Below, in pieces: positions 53,078 to 62,334 of a stretch of DNA of 64,000 bases. The notes under the pieces are model-generated. The model was given only the letters and a program-made list of their open reading frames with translations. It made no database searches and had not been told where the DNA came from. This stretch comes from Candidatus Avimonas caecicola (GTDB lineage: Bacteria; Bacillota; Clostridia; Oscillospirales; Acutalibacteraceae): positions 1 through 64,000 of the forward strand of contig CAJFTG010000001.1 of the NCBI GenBank assembly GCA_904419875.1, given 5' to 3'. How positions within the stretch are numbered: position 1 is the stretch's first letter; the number at the start of each line of letters is the position of its first letter. A program made the position numbers and the translations under genes.

Positions 53078-54058
53078 TTAGCCTACAAGACCGGTTCGCT
53101 CGATGCTTTCGGTAAAGAAACGCTGGGTGAATATATAAATAATCAGCGGCGGCAGGATCGTCAGCAGACATCCCGCCTGCAGATAGGTGCGTATTTCGTC
53201 CGGCGTGTTGGTGACCATATTGAACAGCTTGGCGTCCTGCAGCAGGGACTGCATCTGATTGAGCATCACGGATATGGGCTCGTTGCTGGTGAAATACATG
53301 GTCGCCTGATAGTAGTCGTTCCAGTGCCACACAAAGGAAAACAGCAGGACGGTGATGAAAGCCGAGCGCGCCAGCGGAAGCATCACCCGCACAAAGGTCA
53401 TAAACGGCCGGCAGCCGTCGATCATGGCGGCCTCCTCCAGGTCTTTGGGCATCCCCATAAAGAACTGCCGGAAAATATAGATAAACAGCCCGGCGCGCAG
53501 CCCGCTGCCGAAAAAGGCCGGCAGAATGAAGGTCCAGGGGGTGTTGATCAGGCTGATGGAATCCGGAACGGCGGGGATGATTGCGTGCAGGAGGCTGAGG
53601 ATGCCGAAGAAATCAAAGTTCCGGTAGTTGACGAAGGAGGAGATGATGGTGGTCTGCGGAGGGACGATAATCGTCAGCAGAACCAGGGCAAAGGCGATCT
53701 TTTTCTCCTTGAAATTGAACCTGGCGAACCCATATCCCACCAGCGAGCAGGATACCAGTGACCCCAGCGTGCCGCCGATGGCGATAACGGCGGTGGTGGC
53801 GACGGCGCGGGGATATTCCAGAATATCAATCGCCGTTTTAATGCTTTCCAGCGACACTCCGCGCGGAATCCAGACCGCGCTGGGGTCGTTGACCGTTTCC
53901 GGCGAACGGATGGCGATGCTGACCATATAGAGCACCGGGAACAAAAAGATATAGCAGATGCCGATGAGCAGGAACACCCGGAACACCTTCCAGATCACGG
54001 AGGTGGCGTTCCTTTTGACAAAGGCGGCGGACCGTCCTCTTATTTTCTGCAGCTCCAA
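53078..54058 (-). CDS. CUT1 sugar ABC permease, MalG/LplC type
   Basis: A 326-residue inner-membrane permease with six predicted helices. The EAA loop that docks the ATPase is visible as LEEAAMIDGCRPFMTFVRVMLP near 215. Starts at TTG 54058 following GGGGGGAG. It pairs with the MalF/LplB-type permease 12 bp upstream and the binding protein downstream. An ATPase gene is missing, as is common when a shared MsmX-like ATPase serves many transporters. Confidence 0.92.
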   Translation of the reverse strand: MELQKIRGRSAAFVKRNATSVIWKVFRVFLLIGICYIFLFPVLYMVSIAIRSPETVNDPSAVWIPRGVSLESIKTAIDILEYPRAVATTAVIAIGGTLGSLVSCSLVGYGFARFNFKEKKIAFALVLLTIIVPPQTTIISSFVNYRNFDFFGILSLLHAIIPAVPDSISLINTPWTFILPAFFGSGLRAGLFIYIFRQFFMGMPKDLEEAAMIDGCRPFMTFVRVMLPLARSAFITVLLFSFVWHWNDYYQATMYFTSNEPISVMLNQMQSLLQDAKLFNMVTNTPDEIRTYLQAGCLLTILPPLIIYIFTQRFFTESIERTGLVG

Positions 54059-54070
54059 AACGCTCCCCCC

Positions 54071-54973
54071 TTACCCGGCGTGATTCCGATTGGACCGTGC
54101 GCTGATCAGCAGGATGAGACCCAGAATCACGCCGATAATCAGGAAATAGACCCAGCTCATCGCCGCCGACCGGGAATACTGCTGCTCCCGGAACACGCTG
54201 GTGATCTGATCCATCACCGCGTTGGCCGAATCGGTAAACGTGTCGATCACCGTGTATACCACATTGACCAGGATCATCGGCGTAATCATGGGAATCGTAA
54301 TCATCCAGAAATTTTCCCAGGCCGACGCCCCTTCGATGGCGGACGCCTCATACAGGGCCGGGGAAATGGACTGCAGCGCGGCGAGGAAAATGATCATCTG
54401 AATCCCGGTGCGCCACATCAGATCGTACAGATTGGACGAGATGTAAGAGAAATAGCTGACGACGGTTTCGTTCAGCCCCATCTGAACCAGCAGCTCCGTC
54501 AGGCCGTAGGAGGTGGACGATACCGTCGTGTCCATCCCCTGCGAGGAGGAAATCAGTCCGGAGGCAAAGGTGTCGGAATTGATGATCTCCATGACCACGC
54601 CGGAAGCGATGATCACCGGCAGGAAGAAGACCGCCCTCACCACCGTGCGTCCGTGGAACTTCGAGTTCAGGATAATGGCGAAGAACAGCGAGGCGATGAT
54701 CACCACCGGCACCGTATAGAGCAGGGACAGCAGCGATGAGGCCAGATTTTTCGTGAAATCGGGATCGGTGGTGAAGATATACCGCAGGTTGGCAAGGCCC
54801 GTAAACTCAACGTCAAAGCCTCCGCGCCGGATGGATACGTTGCTGAAGGCAAAGGTCAGCGACTCGATCAGCGGCTTGAGGAAGAACAGGATAAACCCGA
54901 TATAAAAGGGAAGGACAAACAGCCGGCCGGTCATTGCCCGGCGCCCGCTGATGGTCATATGCGGCTTTTTCAT
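54071..54973 (-). CDS. CUT1 sugar ABC permease, MalF/LplB type
   Basis: A 300-residue permease with six predicted helices; the EAA loop reads YEASAIEGASAWENFWMITIPMI near 213. ATG 54973 follows GGAGGG. It lies 7 bp from the DUF5696 gene upstream and 12 bp from the second permease, inside a continuous minus-strand operon. Confidence 0.92.
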   Translation of the reverse strand: MKKPHMTISGRRAMTGRLFVLPFYIGFILFFLKPLIESLTFAFSNVSIRRGGFDVEFTGLANLRYIFTTDPDFTKNLASSLLSLLYTVPVVIIASLFFAIILNSKFHGRTVVRAVFFLPVIIASGVVMEIINSDTFASGLISSSQGMDTTVSSTSYGLTELLVQMGLNETVVSYFSYISSNLYDLMWRTGIQMIIFLAALQSISPALYEASAIEGASAWENFWMITIPMITPMILVNVVYTVIDTFTDSANAVMDQITSVFREQQYSRSAAMSWVYFLIIGVILGLILLISARSNRNHAG

Positions 54974-54980
54974 TTCGGCT

Positions 54981-57248
54981 TTACCCTCCTATCACGCGGT
55001 AGCCCCGCGCCGGCACTTCCACGCCGCCGGCCGTCACGGCCTGCTCCGTCCGGTTGACCAGGATCGCGGTGCCGTCCTCAAAGACGCTCCGGGACACGCC
55101 GTCGGTTTCCTCATAGGAAACGAGCGCCTGGTCATACAGCGCGGCATAGACCTCGCTGTAGGCGGCGAAATCCGCCTTCGCCTCTTCGGACCAGTTGTCG
55201 TAGCTGCTGCCGTACAGCCAGTTGAAGGAGGTTTCGATCAGCTCGGAATCGTCGATGGCCACGCCGCTGTAATAGGGACTGGCCCCCAGCGCGATGCAGT
55301 CCAGCAGGTCGTCGCCCTGCTCCGCGCCGTAGGACACATAGCCGTGCAGCACCATCTGTACAAAGGGGACGCTGCAGCTGAACAGGACGTTTCCGTCGTT
55401 GGTGGTCGGCAGGGAATAAATTTTATCCACATACCTGTAGACATAGGCGTTTCCGCTGTTGACCGCGATCTCCCGGTCTCCGAGCGCTTCGAACATCGCC
55501 TGATAGTTGGCGACGGTTTCGGCGCGGCTGATGCTGTTTTTGCTGAAGTCGGAATACAGCATCTCGCCCGCCCCGTACAGGGAAACGCCGTTGCCGTAGG
55601 AATCGCTTTTCACAAATTTCCGAACGGCCTCCAGCGCCTTGCCCGAATTGAGGAGATACCACGGGTCTTCGGTGTTCACCGGCACATAAACCGACCGCAT
55701 GTACTTGTACTGCGGGGTGCGGGTGTTAAAAATGCTCTTGACCACATCCGACAGCGCGGAGAAGCCGTTGCCCGACTTGCGCACCGTGATGGGGTCCAGG
55801 TCAAAATAGGCGCTGTTGGAACCGGAGGAAAGGAAGCTGTCCAGCTGCCGGTAGCCCGACTTGCCGCCGAGCACGCCCACCGGGGAAAACTTGGAAGCCG
55901 CCTTGCGGTTCTCCACGCCGCTGTTGTTCCAGCCGATATACTGCAGCGACACCGCCGCGCCGCCGTCGTTGAGGTCCCGCAGGATAGCTTCGGCATCCGC
56001 AAAGCTTGTCAGCGCAAAGGTGTCTGTGTAGGGGATCCCGAGGAAAGAGGCCTTGCGGGTCGCCGCGCCGTACAGGGTAACGAACAGCTCCGGCGCCGCC
56101 GCCTTTTTCTCCAGGCCGTTTTCAATGAGATAATTCCGGTAAATCGCCGCCATGCGGCTGTAATCGGCGCCGTCGCTCATCACGGTGAAATCCACCTGGA
56201 AGTCGTCGAAGGATTCCCGCTGTTCAATCCCGTTGATCACCCGCTGGTTCGTATAATCCGACTCAAACAGGGTGGTGTCATCCACAATGGCGGTGACGTA
56301 CTCCGCATAAACCCGGCTGAAGGAGGTATCCGGGGAATTGGAATCCGCGCAGATGTTGGCGAAGGCATCCCCCTGTGTGATAATGGCGGTAATGCCGCCG
56401 TCCCCGTATTTCAGCCCGTAAACAGGGATGAGAATATCCCGGCCGAGCCCTTCAAATTCCTCCACCTCAATGGCCGCGTCGCTGCCGTATACCATCTCCG
56501 AATAGGAAGCCAGGTTCCCCCGGCCGGCGTTCAGCTCGATCAGCGCGCCCGAACCGGAGGGGACGAAAAGATAGCCCTCGGCCCGGTCGTCGCCGGCCAT
56601 AAAGCCGGGCAGAAGCTGGATCGAGGTGATCCAGTACTTGTCGCCCATCTGGATTTCGCCGCCGATGACGCGCACGCTCAGCCCGTCGTCCTTGAGCAGG
56701 ACCTCGACCGGAACGGTGGCTCCCATGTCCTCAAAATAGTAATCCGCGCGGTAGCCGCCCGACACCTGCCGGACGGTGACGTTGTTGTTCACCACGCAGT
56801 AGGCGTAGCTGTTCTGGTTTGTCGGCATCGGGGTGCTGGCAACGGTGCTGAGCTGTACGAAATCAACGGCCAGCATGGAAACCAGATCTGTCTTGATCTT
56901 GCCCACATTCAGGTCATAGGCCGGGCTGTCCTGGTCCAGAACATCCCACTGTCCGCTGTACCAAAGGCGATCCGCCGCGATATCCAGCAGGGCAAAATCA
57001 CCCCTTTGCAGGTCGGCATACAGCCGGAACCTGTCGTTTTCCGCCACGGCGGCATAGCCTTCCACATCCCCCGCGGGGGCCCCGGATGTTGCCGCCGTCG
57101 GAGACGCCGTCACGCTCTGCCCGGAGCCGCGGCCGGCCGCGGGCGTTTGCACGGCGCCGGCCGCGCCGTCGTCCACCGCGCCGACGGATACCGCCGTCAT
57201 CGCCAGGGCGCACAGACAGGCCGCCAGCACTGTAGTCCATTTACGCAA
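54981..57248 (-). CDS. DUF5696-type secreted protein of unknown function
   Basis: A protein of about 755 residues that I recognise as DUF5696-like from its overall layout: a signal peptide, then a low-complexity Ala/Gly/Thr linker (about 25-60), an N-terminal beta-rich domain, and a C-terminal TIM-barrel-like part with LQYIGWNNSG near 425. Such proteins are repeatedly found with sugar ABC transporters in Clostridia and Paenibacillus, and a glycosidase-like role is suspected but not shown. I choose TTG 57248, 9 bp after AAAGGAGG, over TTG 57257, which touches the ribosome binding site. It sits between the YIP1-like protein and the permeases. Confidence 0.75.
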   Translation of the reverse strand: MRKWTTVLAACLCALAMTAVSVGAVDDGAAGAVQTPAAGRGSGQSVTASPTAATSGAPAGDVEGYAAVAENDRFRLYADLQRGDFALLDIAADRLWYSGQWDVLDQDSPAYDLNVGKIKTDLVSMLAVDFVQLSTVASTPMPTNQNSYAYCVVNNNVTVRQVSGGYRADYYFEDMGATVPVEVLLKDDGLSVRVIGGEIQMGDKYWITSIQLLPGFMAGDDRAEGYLFVPSGSGALIELNAGRGNLASYSEMVYGSDAAIEVEEFEGLGRDILIPVYGLKYGDGGITAIITQGDAFANICADSNSPDTSFSRVYAEYVTAIVDDTTLFESDYTNQRVINGIEQRESFDDFQVDFTVMSDGADYSRMAAIYRNYLIENGLEKKAAAPELFVTLYGAATRKASFLGIPYTDTFALTSFADAEAILRDLNDGGAAVSLQYIGWNNSGVENRKAASKFSPVGVLGGKSGYRQLDSFLSSGSNSAYFDLDPITVRKSGNGFSALSDVVKSIFNTRTPQYKYMRSVYVPVNTEDPWYLLNSGKALEAVRKFVKSDSYGNGVSLYGAGEMLYSDFSKNSISRAETVANYQAMFEALGDREIAVNSGNAYVYRYVDKIYSLPTTNDGNVLFSCSVPFVQMVLHGYVSYGAEQGDDLLDCIALGASPYYSGVAIDDSELIETSFNWLYGSSYDNWSEEAKADFAAYSEVYAALYDQALVSYEETDGVSRSVFEDGTAILVNRTEQAVTAGGVEVPARGYRVIGG

Positions 57249-57276
57249 GAGAGCCAACCTCCTTTCTCTGCATTCT

Positions 57277-59352
57277 CTACATCATAATGACAATTTCAGA
57301 CCAGACGGACCGGATGAAGCTGACCACCTGCTGCATCAGTCCCACAAACAGAACGGCCAGGAAAATCATGATGGCGATTCCCACCAGCGTAAGCAGGATG
57401 GAAAGGACCGCTTTGGAAAAGCTGAACTGGTGGATGCTCATAAACCCGGTGAAGATCAGGACGCCGGACCACACGATTCCGAGTACCCGGATAAAGTAAA
57501 GGAATGCGTCTTCCTCCTGCGTCATCCCGTTGGACAGCACCACGCAGACAAGCAGCGACAGGATAAAGGGAAGCAGCCCGTATACCGTTGTCCCGAAAAT
57601 ATCGATCAGCCGGCCTTTGCCTTCGATCAGGGTGCATACCGCCCAGTTGGCGATCACCCATACAAAAGCAATGCCGTACGCCTGCAGCAGGGTAATAAAC
57701 ACATTGTAATCCGACGCCCGGTTCTGGTTAAAGGAAAAGCCGGTCAGGAACCAGGAGGCGGTCAGCGCCAGGAAAAGGGCCGTCAGCAGCCCAAACGCCA
57801 GCGGAAGGGACCATGCCTTGCGCAGCTTGAGGTTTTCAAAGCCGTCGATCGGGTGGAACAAGGTAAACAGAGGGGCGGCGTATTTCCGTTCCAGGGCGGA
57901 CGTTTCATAGGCGTTCGCCCGGGAGAATTTCCGCTTGAGCACCCGGCACAGCACGACGATGCCGACAATCGCGGCCGCCGCCCCCAAAAGCAGCCAGACG
58001 AAATTCGCCTTCACGAAATCCGAACGCACCTCGCTGAAGGCGTCGGAATAGCCCTTGTTGCTGTAGGCCAGGCGGAAATAGGGCAGCGCCTCCGCGTGCT
58101 CGCCGGCCTCGTCCAGCGCCAGGCCGATCCCGTAATAGGCGATGGTGCTGTTGGAATTCATGGTCAGCACTTCCTCCCAGTACTGCTTCGCCTCCCGGTA
58201 TTCGCCTGCGTCGTGCAGATTCTGGGCCGTGCGCACGGTCTGGATATATTCCGTCGGGGTGAAGGTCGTCACGCTGCCGCGGACATTATCCAGCACGTAT
58301 ACCTTCCCGCCGTAGGTCTCGATCGCCTGCGTGCTGGTGAAGGTCCCCACCGCGTCGCCCAGGCCGCCGAAGACGGAGATCAGGGACCCTTCCTTTGTGT
58401 AAACGAACACGCGGCCGCGGGTGCTGTCCAGCAGGTAGAGGTAATCCTCGTCGTCCACGTCAATGTCCACAAAGGTGGTGGAAACCGAATCGCGGACCTT
58501 GCGGTCCCACTCCAGGTCGCCGTAGTCTTCGCCCTGCTCGATGTTGGAGCCCTTGAAGTTCAGCAGCCGCACGCCCGAAACATTCTCGGTCGACTGCGTA
58601 ACCGTATAGACGAAGCCCTTGGCCGCCAGGTCGAAGTTGGTAAAGGAAGGAGGCGAAGAGGTCACCGAATTGCGGATCTGCTCCTCCGTCATGAACTGCC
58701 GCCAGATATAGTTGAGGATGACCTCTGCCGTCTGCTCCACCTCGTTGCTGGCGAAGAAGCCGCCGAACGAGCCGTCCGGCATATAGGTGACCGCGCCGTC
58801 GTTCACGCCGTCCACCAGCGCGTAGGTGATCCCGTTGTAATCCCGTATGACCTTCTTCACGTTGTAAGCGAGGGATTCGTCCAGCATAGTGGTATCCGGT
58901 TTGCCGAGCAGCTGCACGACCTCTCCCCCGTTGGTGCATTCAATGATGCGGTGATTCTGGGTGTCCGCAATCAGAATGGCCCCGTCGTGACAGACATACA
59001 GCCCCAGCGCGCCGGCAAACGACAGCGCCTCGCCGTTGTATTCAAGCGTGTCGATGACACGCAGGGGACGCAGATCGGGATCGGTGACCACAATCCGCGA
59101 ATTGCCGGAATCGAGGATGTAGAGCTCGCCGCCGTAAAAGCACATATCCGTGGGGTTGCTGAAAGCCCCCGCCCCGATTTCCGCGCCGAGATAATGCGCC
59201 TCCGGTTCATATACGACCGGCGCCGGCACAGATTCTTCCTCCTGATTGTACTCGTAGCCGAGATAAGGCACAAAGTTCTTGGCGGACACACTCAAAGCGG
59301 TAAGGGGCAATGTCAGCAGCAGACACAGCAGCGTACAGAGGAATTTTTTCAT
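57277..59352 (-). CDS. NHL/TPR protein with C-terminal YIP1-type membrane domain
   Basis: A 691-residue protein in three parts. A signal peptide (1-24) is followed by an extracellular NHL-type beta-propeller (about 55-385; repeats such as PTDMCFYGGELYILDSGNSRIVV and DDEDYLYLLDSTRGRVFVY) and a TPR-like helical stretch (about 390-445; GEYREAKQYWEEVL, GEHAEALPYFRLAY). Then come a transmembrane helix (about 460-480) and a polytopic YIP1-type domain with five helices (about 520-691). No enzymatic motif is visible. Its conserved pairing with DUF5696 and CUT1 transporters suggests a role in surface glycan uptake or in sensing; this is inference. Confidence 0.78.
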   Translation of the reverse strand: MKKFLCTLLCLLLTLPLTALSVSAKNFVPYLGYEYNQEEESVPAPVVYEPEAHYLGAEIGAGAFSNPTDMCFYGGELYILDSGNSRIVVTDPDLRPLRVIDTLEYNGEALSFAGALGLYVCHDGAILIADTQNHRIIECTNGGEVVQLLGKPDTTMLDESLAYNVKKVIRDYNGITYALVDGVNDGAVTYMPDGSFGGFFASNEVEQTAEVILNYIWRQFMTEEQIRNSVTSSPPSFTNFDLAAKGFVYTVTQSTENVSGVRLLNFKGSNIEQGEDYGDLEWDRKVRDSVSTTFVDIDVDDEDYLYLLDSTRGRVFVYTKEGSLISVFGGLGDAVGTFTSTQAIETYGGKVYVLDNVRGSVTTFTPTEYIQTVRTAQNLHDAGEYREAKQYWEEVLTMNSNSTIAYYGIGLALDEAGEHAEALPYFRLAYSNKGYSDAFSEVRSDFVKANFVWLLLGAAAAIVGIVVLCRVLKRKFSRANAYETSALERKYAAPLFTLFHPIDGFENLKLRKAWSLPLAFGLLTALFLALTASWFLTGFSFNQNRASDYNVFITLLQAYGIAFVWVIANWAVCTLIEGKGRLIDIFGTTVYGLLPFILSLLVCVVLSNGMTQEEDAFLYFIRVLGIVWSGVLIFTGFMSIHQFSFSKAVLSILLTLVGIAIMIFLAVLFVGLMQQVVSFIRSVWSEIVIMM

Positions 59353-59386
59353 ACGTGATCATCGCTCCTTACGTTTCCGATCGGAC

Positions 59387-61405
59387 TCATGCCTTTTTCT
59401 TCTTCGCCGTCTTGACCAGCAGGATAACCGCCGTTGTCACAGTAGCGACCAGCACCGCGCCGAAAACGGCGATCAGCACAATCTGCACGGTATAGGATAC
59501 CGGGCCTTCCGCCGCCGGATCGCTGCCGGCCGGATCGGTGTTTTCCGCCGGCGTCCCGCCGACCACGACCTTCATCCCTTCGGTCGAGCCGGTATACGGC
59601 GTGCCGTAGGCCATGACCTCCGCGAGATAATGGTTGCCGTTATTAATCAGGCTGCCCCGGGTAATCCGGATTTTGATGTAGCAGGCCAGAACCTGCTCGA
59701 AATCGTACTCGGTCAGCCCCATCGTGTTGCCGGTCACATCCACCACACGGGTAAACACCTCGCCGTCGGTGCTCACCGAAACAGTATAGTCCGAGGCGTT
59801 GTACACCGACATCATGGAAGCCTCGGCGGCATGCGCCAGGGTGATGCCGTTGAGGGCGTAAATATCGTCCAGGGTAATCAGGATTTCGCTGGGTTCCTCG
59901 CTCTGGTTGAACCAGTAGGTGCCGTTGCGGCCGTCGAGGACATTTTCAATCGGGTAATTTTCATCCGCGCCGCTGGCAGTCACCGTCGCGTGCTCGGTCA
60001 GCAGGTTCTCCGCGACGCCGCGGCTGACCTCCATCGACTGCGGCTCGAAGCCGCACACCGCCTGGGTAACGTTGGTCGCCCTGGGCACAAAGGTATAGGA
60101 ATCGCCGCCGAAATTGTCCTCGGAATACAGGGTGACCGTATACTGGTAATAGTCGTCCTTGCGGGACACCGACGCGAGGCCGGCGAGGTCAAAGCCTTTG
60201 GCTTCCAGAGAGGCTTTGGTGTAACGGCCCGCCTCCAGAGTGAGGCTGTCGCCCTGATAGTCCACCTCGCTGTACAGGGTGACCGCCTTGGTTGCGTTGC
60301 TCTGCTCAAAGTAATCCATCATATACTCGCCGTAGGCGGACAGCCGGTCGGAGGGCTCCTGATTCAGGTAGGGCCAGGCGCCCCAGGCCCAGGGGGTAAT
60401 GTTCAGCTCATACTGGTCGACAAAGGACGCGAGGGTGTCGAGATAGGATTTGTCGTTGTCGGTGAGGTCGCGGATGAAACCGTCCTCTTTCTCGGTCGGC
60501 CCGCATTCCCCCACCAGGACCGGATATTCCATAATGGTATCCAGCAGGCATTCCTCCCAATTGTCCCGGTCGGGATAGGGGTGGGTGGAGAACATGATGC
60601 CGTTGCCGTCCGGGTCGTCCATGAAGTACTTTTCGACGTATTCCTCCACAAAGGCTTCCTGGTTATCGGGCGCTTCGCCTTCGGCGATGCTCTGGGCAAG
60701 CTCCCGGAAATTCTCCTCGGTGCAGTAGGTCAGGTCAAAGCTCCAGTTGATGCCCGGCAGGATGCAGACGTTTTTCGCGCCGGTGCCGCGCACCGCGTCG
60801 AGCAGGGCGGGGACGCCGCAGGAATCAATAGTGATGTTGTCGACCTGTCCCCAGTCGTTTTCGCCCTGATAGGTGAGGGCGCCGCCCTCGAAATACTGCC
60901 GCCAGGTGCACATGGCCGGCTCGTTGAACAGCTCAAACAGGACGTTCGGGTGATCCTTGTAGGCTTCCGCCGCGCTCTCCCAAAACGCCAGGTCGTCGTC
61001 GTCCGGGAGATAGAAGGAGTGGTTGTCGAGGATGACATATTTCCCTTCGGCGCTGACCCGTTCAATGACCTGGTCAACAATCGCCTTATAGCTGTCGTGC
61101 GTGCTGCCCAGCCAGTACCGCGGGACAACCGCCAGGCGGATGCAGTTGCTCTGCCAGTCGTTCAGGGCGATCTCCAGCGCATCGAGCACCTGATCGGCGT
61201 TGGAGGCATCCCAGCTCAGGTAGGGGATGTTCATTCCCACCAGACGGATGGCTTCGCCGTTCGCTTTCACCAGCAGATTCCCCTCGGTGTGCAGCGTGGC
61301 GTCCTCGGCAGCGTCCGCCGGCTCCGCGGATGCGCCGACGGCCATCAGCGAAGCCGAAAAAACGGCGGCAAGAAAAACGCTCAGGGCCGATTTCAGACCT
61401 TTCAT
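59387..61405 (-). CDS. Secreted GH5 glycosidase with crystallin-like and F5/8C-like domains
   Basis: A 672-residue surface enzyme. A signal peptide (1-28) is followed by a GH5 (beta/alpha)8 barrel (about 40-350), with the acid/base Glu in FELFNEP near 160 and the nucleophile in YPVLVGECG near 297. Next come two short repeats of beta/gamma-crystallin type (TLYSEVDYQGDSLTL, TLYSEDNFGGDSYTF, about 370-450), an F5/8 type C-like module (about 460-605), and a C-terminal transmembrane helix with KKKKA. It should cut a beta-linked polysaccharide at the cell surface; subfamily and substrate are not clear. ATG 61405, 9 bp after GGAGG, is preferred over the adjacent TTG 61408. Confidence 0.85.
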   Translation of the reverse strand: MKGLKSALSVFLAAVFSASLMAVGASAEPADAAEDATLHTEGNLLVKANGEAIRLVGMNIPYLSWDASNADQVLDALEIALNDWQSNCIRLAVVPRYWLGSTHDSYKAIVDQVIERVSAEGKYVILDNHSFYLPDDDDLAFWESAAEAYKDHPNVLFELFNEPAMCTWRQYFEGGALTYQGENDWGQVDNITIDSCGVPALLDAVRGTGAKNVCILPGINWSFDLTYCTEENFRELAQSIAEGEAPDNQEAFVEEYVEKYFMDDPDGNGIMFSTHPYPDRDNWEECLLDTIMEYPVLVGECGPTEKEDGFIRDLTDNDKSYLDTLASFVDQYELNITPWAWGAWPYLNQEPSDRLSAYGEYMMDYFEQSNATKAVTLYSEVDYQGDSLTLEAGRYTKASLEAKGFDLAGLASVSRKDDYYQYTVTLYSEDNFGGDSYTFVPRATNVTQAVCGFEPQSMEVSRGVAENLLTEHATVTASGADENYPIENVLDGRNGTYWFNQSEEPSEILITLDDIYALNGITLAHAAEASMMSVYNASDYTVSVSTDGEVFTRVVDVTGNTMGLTEYDFEQVLACYIKIRITRGSLINNGNHYLAEVMAYGTPYTGSTEGMKVVVGGTPAENTDPAGSDPAAEGPVSYTVQIVLIAVFGAVLVATVTTAVILLVKTAKKKKA

Positions 61406-61426
61406 CAAAGTATTCCTCCCTGCATT

Positions 61427-62314
61427 TTATTTCAGACCGGAATGGGCCATCGTTTCACTGATCGAACTCTGGGAAAGGATAAAGATAATTACCGGCGGAA
61501 TCAGCAGGATCACCGCCACGGCGGCGGTCGCGCCCGTGCGGGCCAGGCCGCCGGAGGAGATATTGCTCAGCACGGCGGGCAGCGTCTTCAGGCTCTCGTC
61601 GTAAACATAGGAGACGCCGGTGGCGTTCCAGAAGGATTGGAAGGTGAAAATCACCAGGGTCAGCCACGCCGGCTTGACCGCCGGCATGACAATGGAGCGG
61701 AACATGCGGTACTCGCTCGCGCCGTCGATGCGGGCGGCCTCCAGCACCGCGTCGGGAATGGCGGACTCCATGAACTGCATCATCAGGAAAACGCCCAGGG
61801 TTGTGGCGAGAGGCGGCAGCAGCAGCGCCCAGTAGGTGTTGATCATGCCCAGCTCGGAGATGATAATATACTGGGGGATGCTGGTGACCTCCGAGCGGAA
61901 AAGCAGGGCCCAGACAATCAGCGCCGATATAAACGCCTTGCCGGGGAAACGATGCTTGGACAGCGGGAACGCCGCCATGGAAGCGATGAAAATATAAACG
62001 ACCGTGCCGGCAGCCGCAATAAACAAGCTGTTGAAAAGATAGCGGGACAGCGGCACCCAGAGATTCTGGCAAAGCTGGTATACCTGAATGTAATTGTCGA
62101 AGGTTGGGTTCCTGACAAAGAAGCGGGGCGGATAAGCGAAGATCTCGTCCATCGGCTTCACGGACTGGATGAGCGAATAGACAATCGGCAGGGCCATAAA
62201 CGCGCCGATCAGAATCAGGAACAAGGCGATGGCCAGGGTTCCGCCCAGCGACCGGGAGAGCTTGACGCCGCTTTTTCCCCGTTTCATTTTGTGCAGGCTC
62301 AGCACTTTCTGCAT
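61427..62314 (-). CDS. CUT1 sugar ABC permease, MalG type (second transporter)
   Basis: A 295-residue permease with six predicted helices; the EAA loop reads LEAARIDGASEYRMFRSIVMPAV near 189. ATG 62314 lies 9 bp after GGAGGAGG; the track start at 62374 would overlap the upstream permease. With the gene upstream and the partial binding protein it forms a second, separate sugar importer in the same operon, again without an ATPase gene. Confidence 0.92.
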   Translation of the reverse strand: MQKVLSLHKMKRGKSGVKLSRSLGGTLAIALFLILIGAFMALPIVYSLIQSVKPMDEIFAYPPRFFVRNPTFDNYIQVYQLCQNLWVPLSRYLFNSLFIAAAGTVVYIFIASMAAFPLSKHRFPGKAFISALIVWALLFRSEVTSIPQYIIISELGMINTYWALLLPPLATTLGVFLMMQFMESAIPDAVLEAARIDGASEYRMFRSIVMPAVKPAWLTLVIFTFQSFWNATGVSYVYDESLKTLPAVLSNISSGGLARTGATAAVAVILLIPPVIIFILSQSSISETMAHSGLK

Positions 62315-62334
62315 AACTCGTCGCCTCCTCCCCG

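Noticed and set aside
54951-57287. 778-residue plus-strand ORF
   Set aside because: Antisense shadow of the DUF5696 gene with no start signals.
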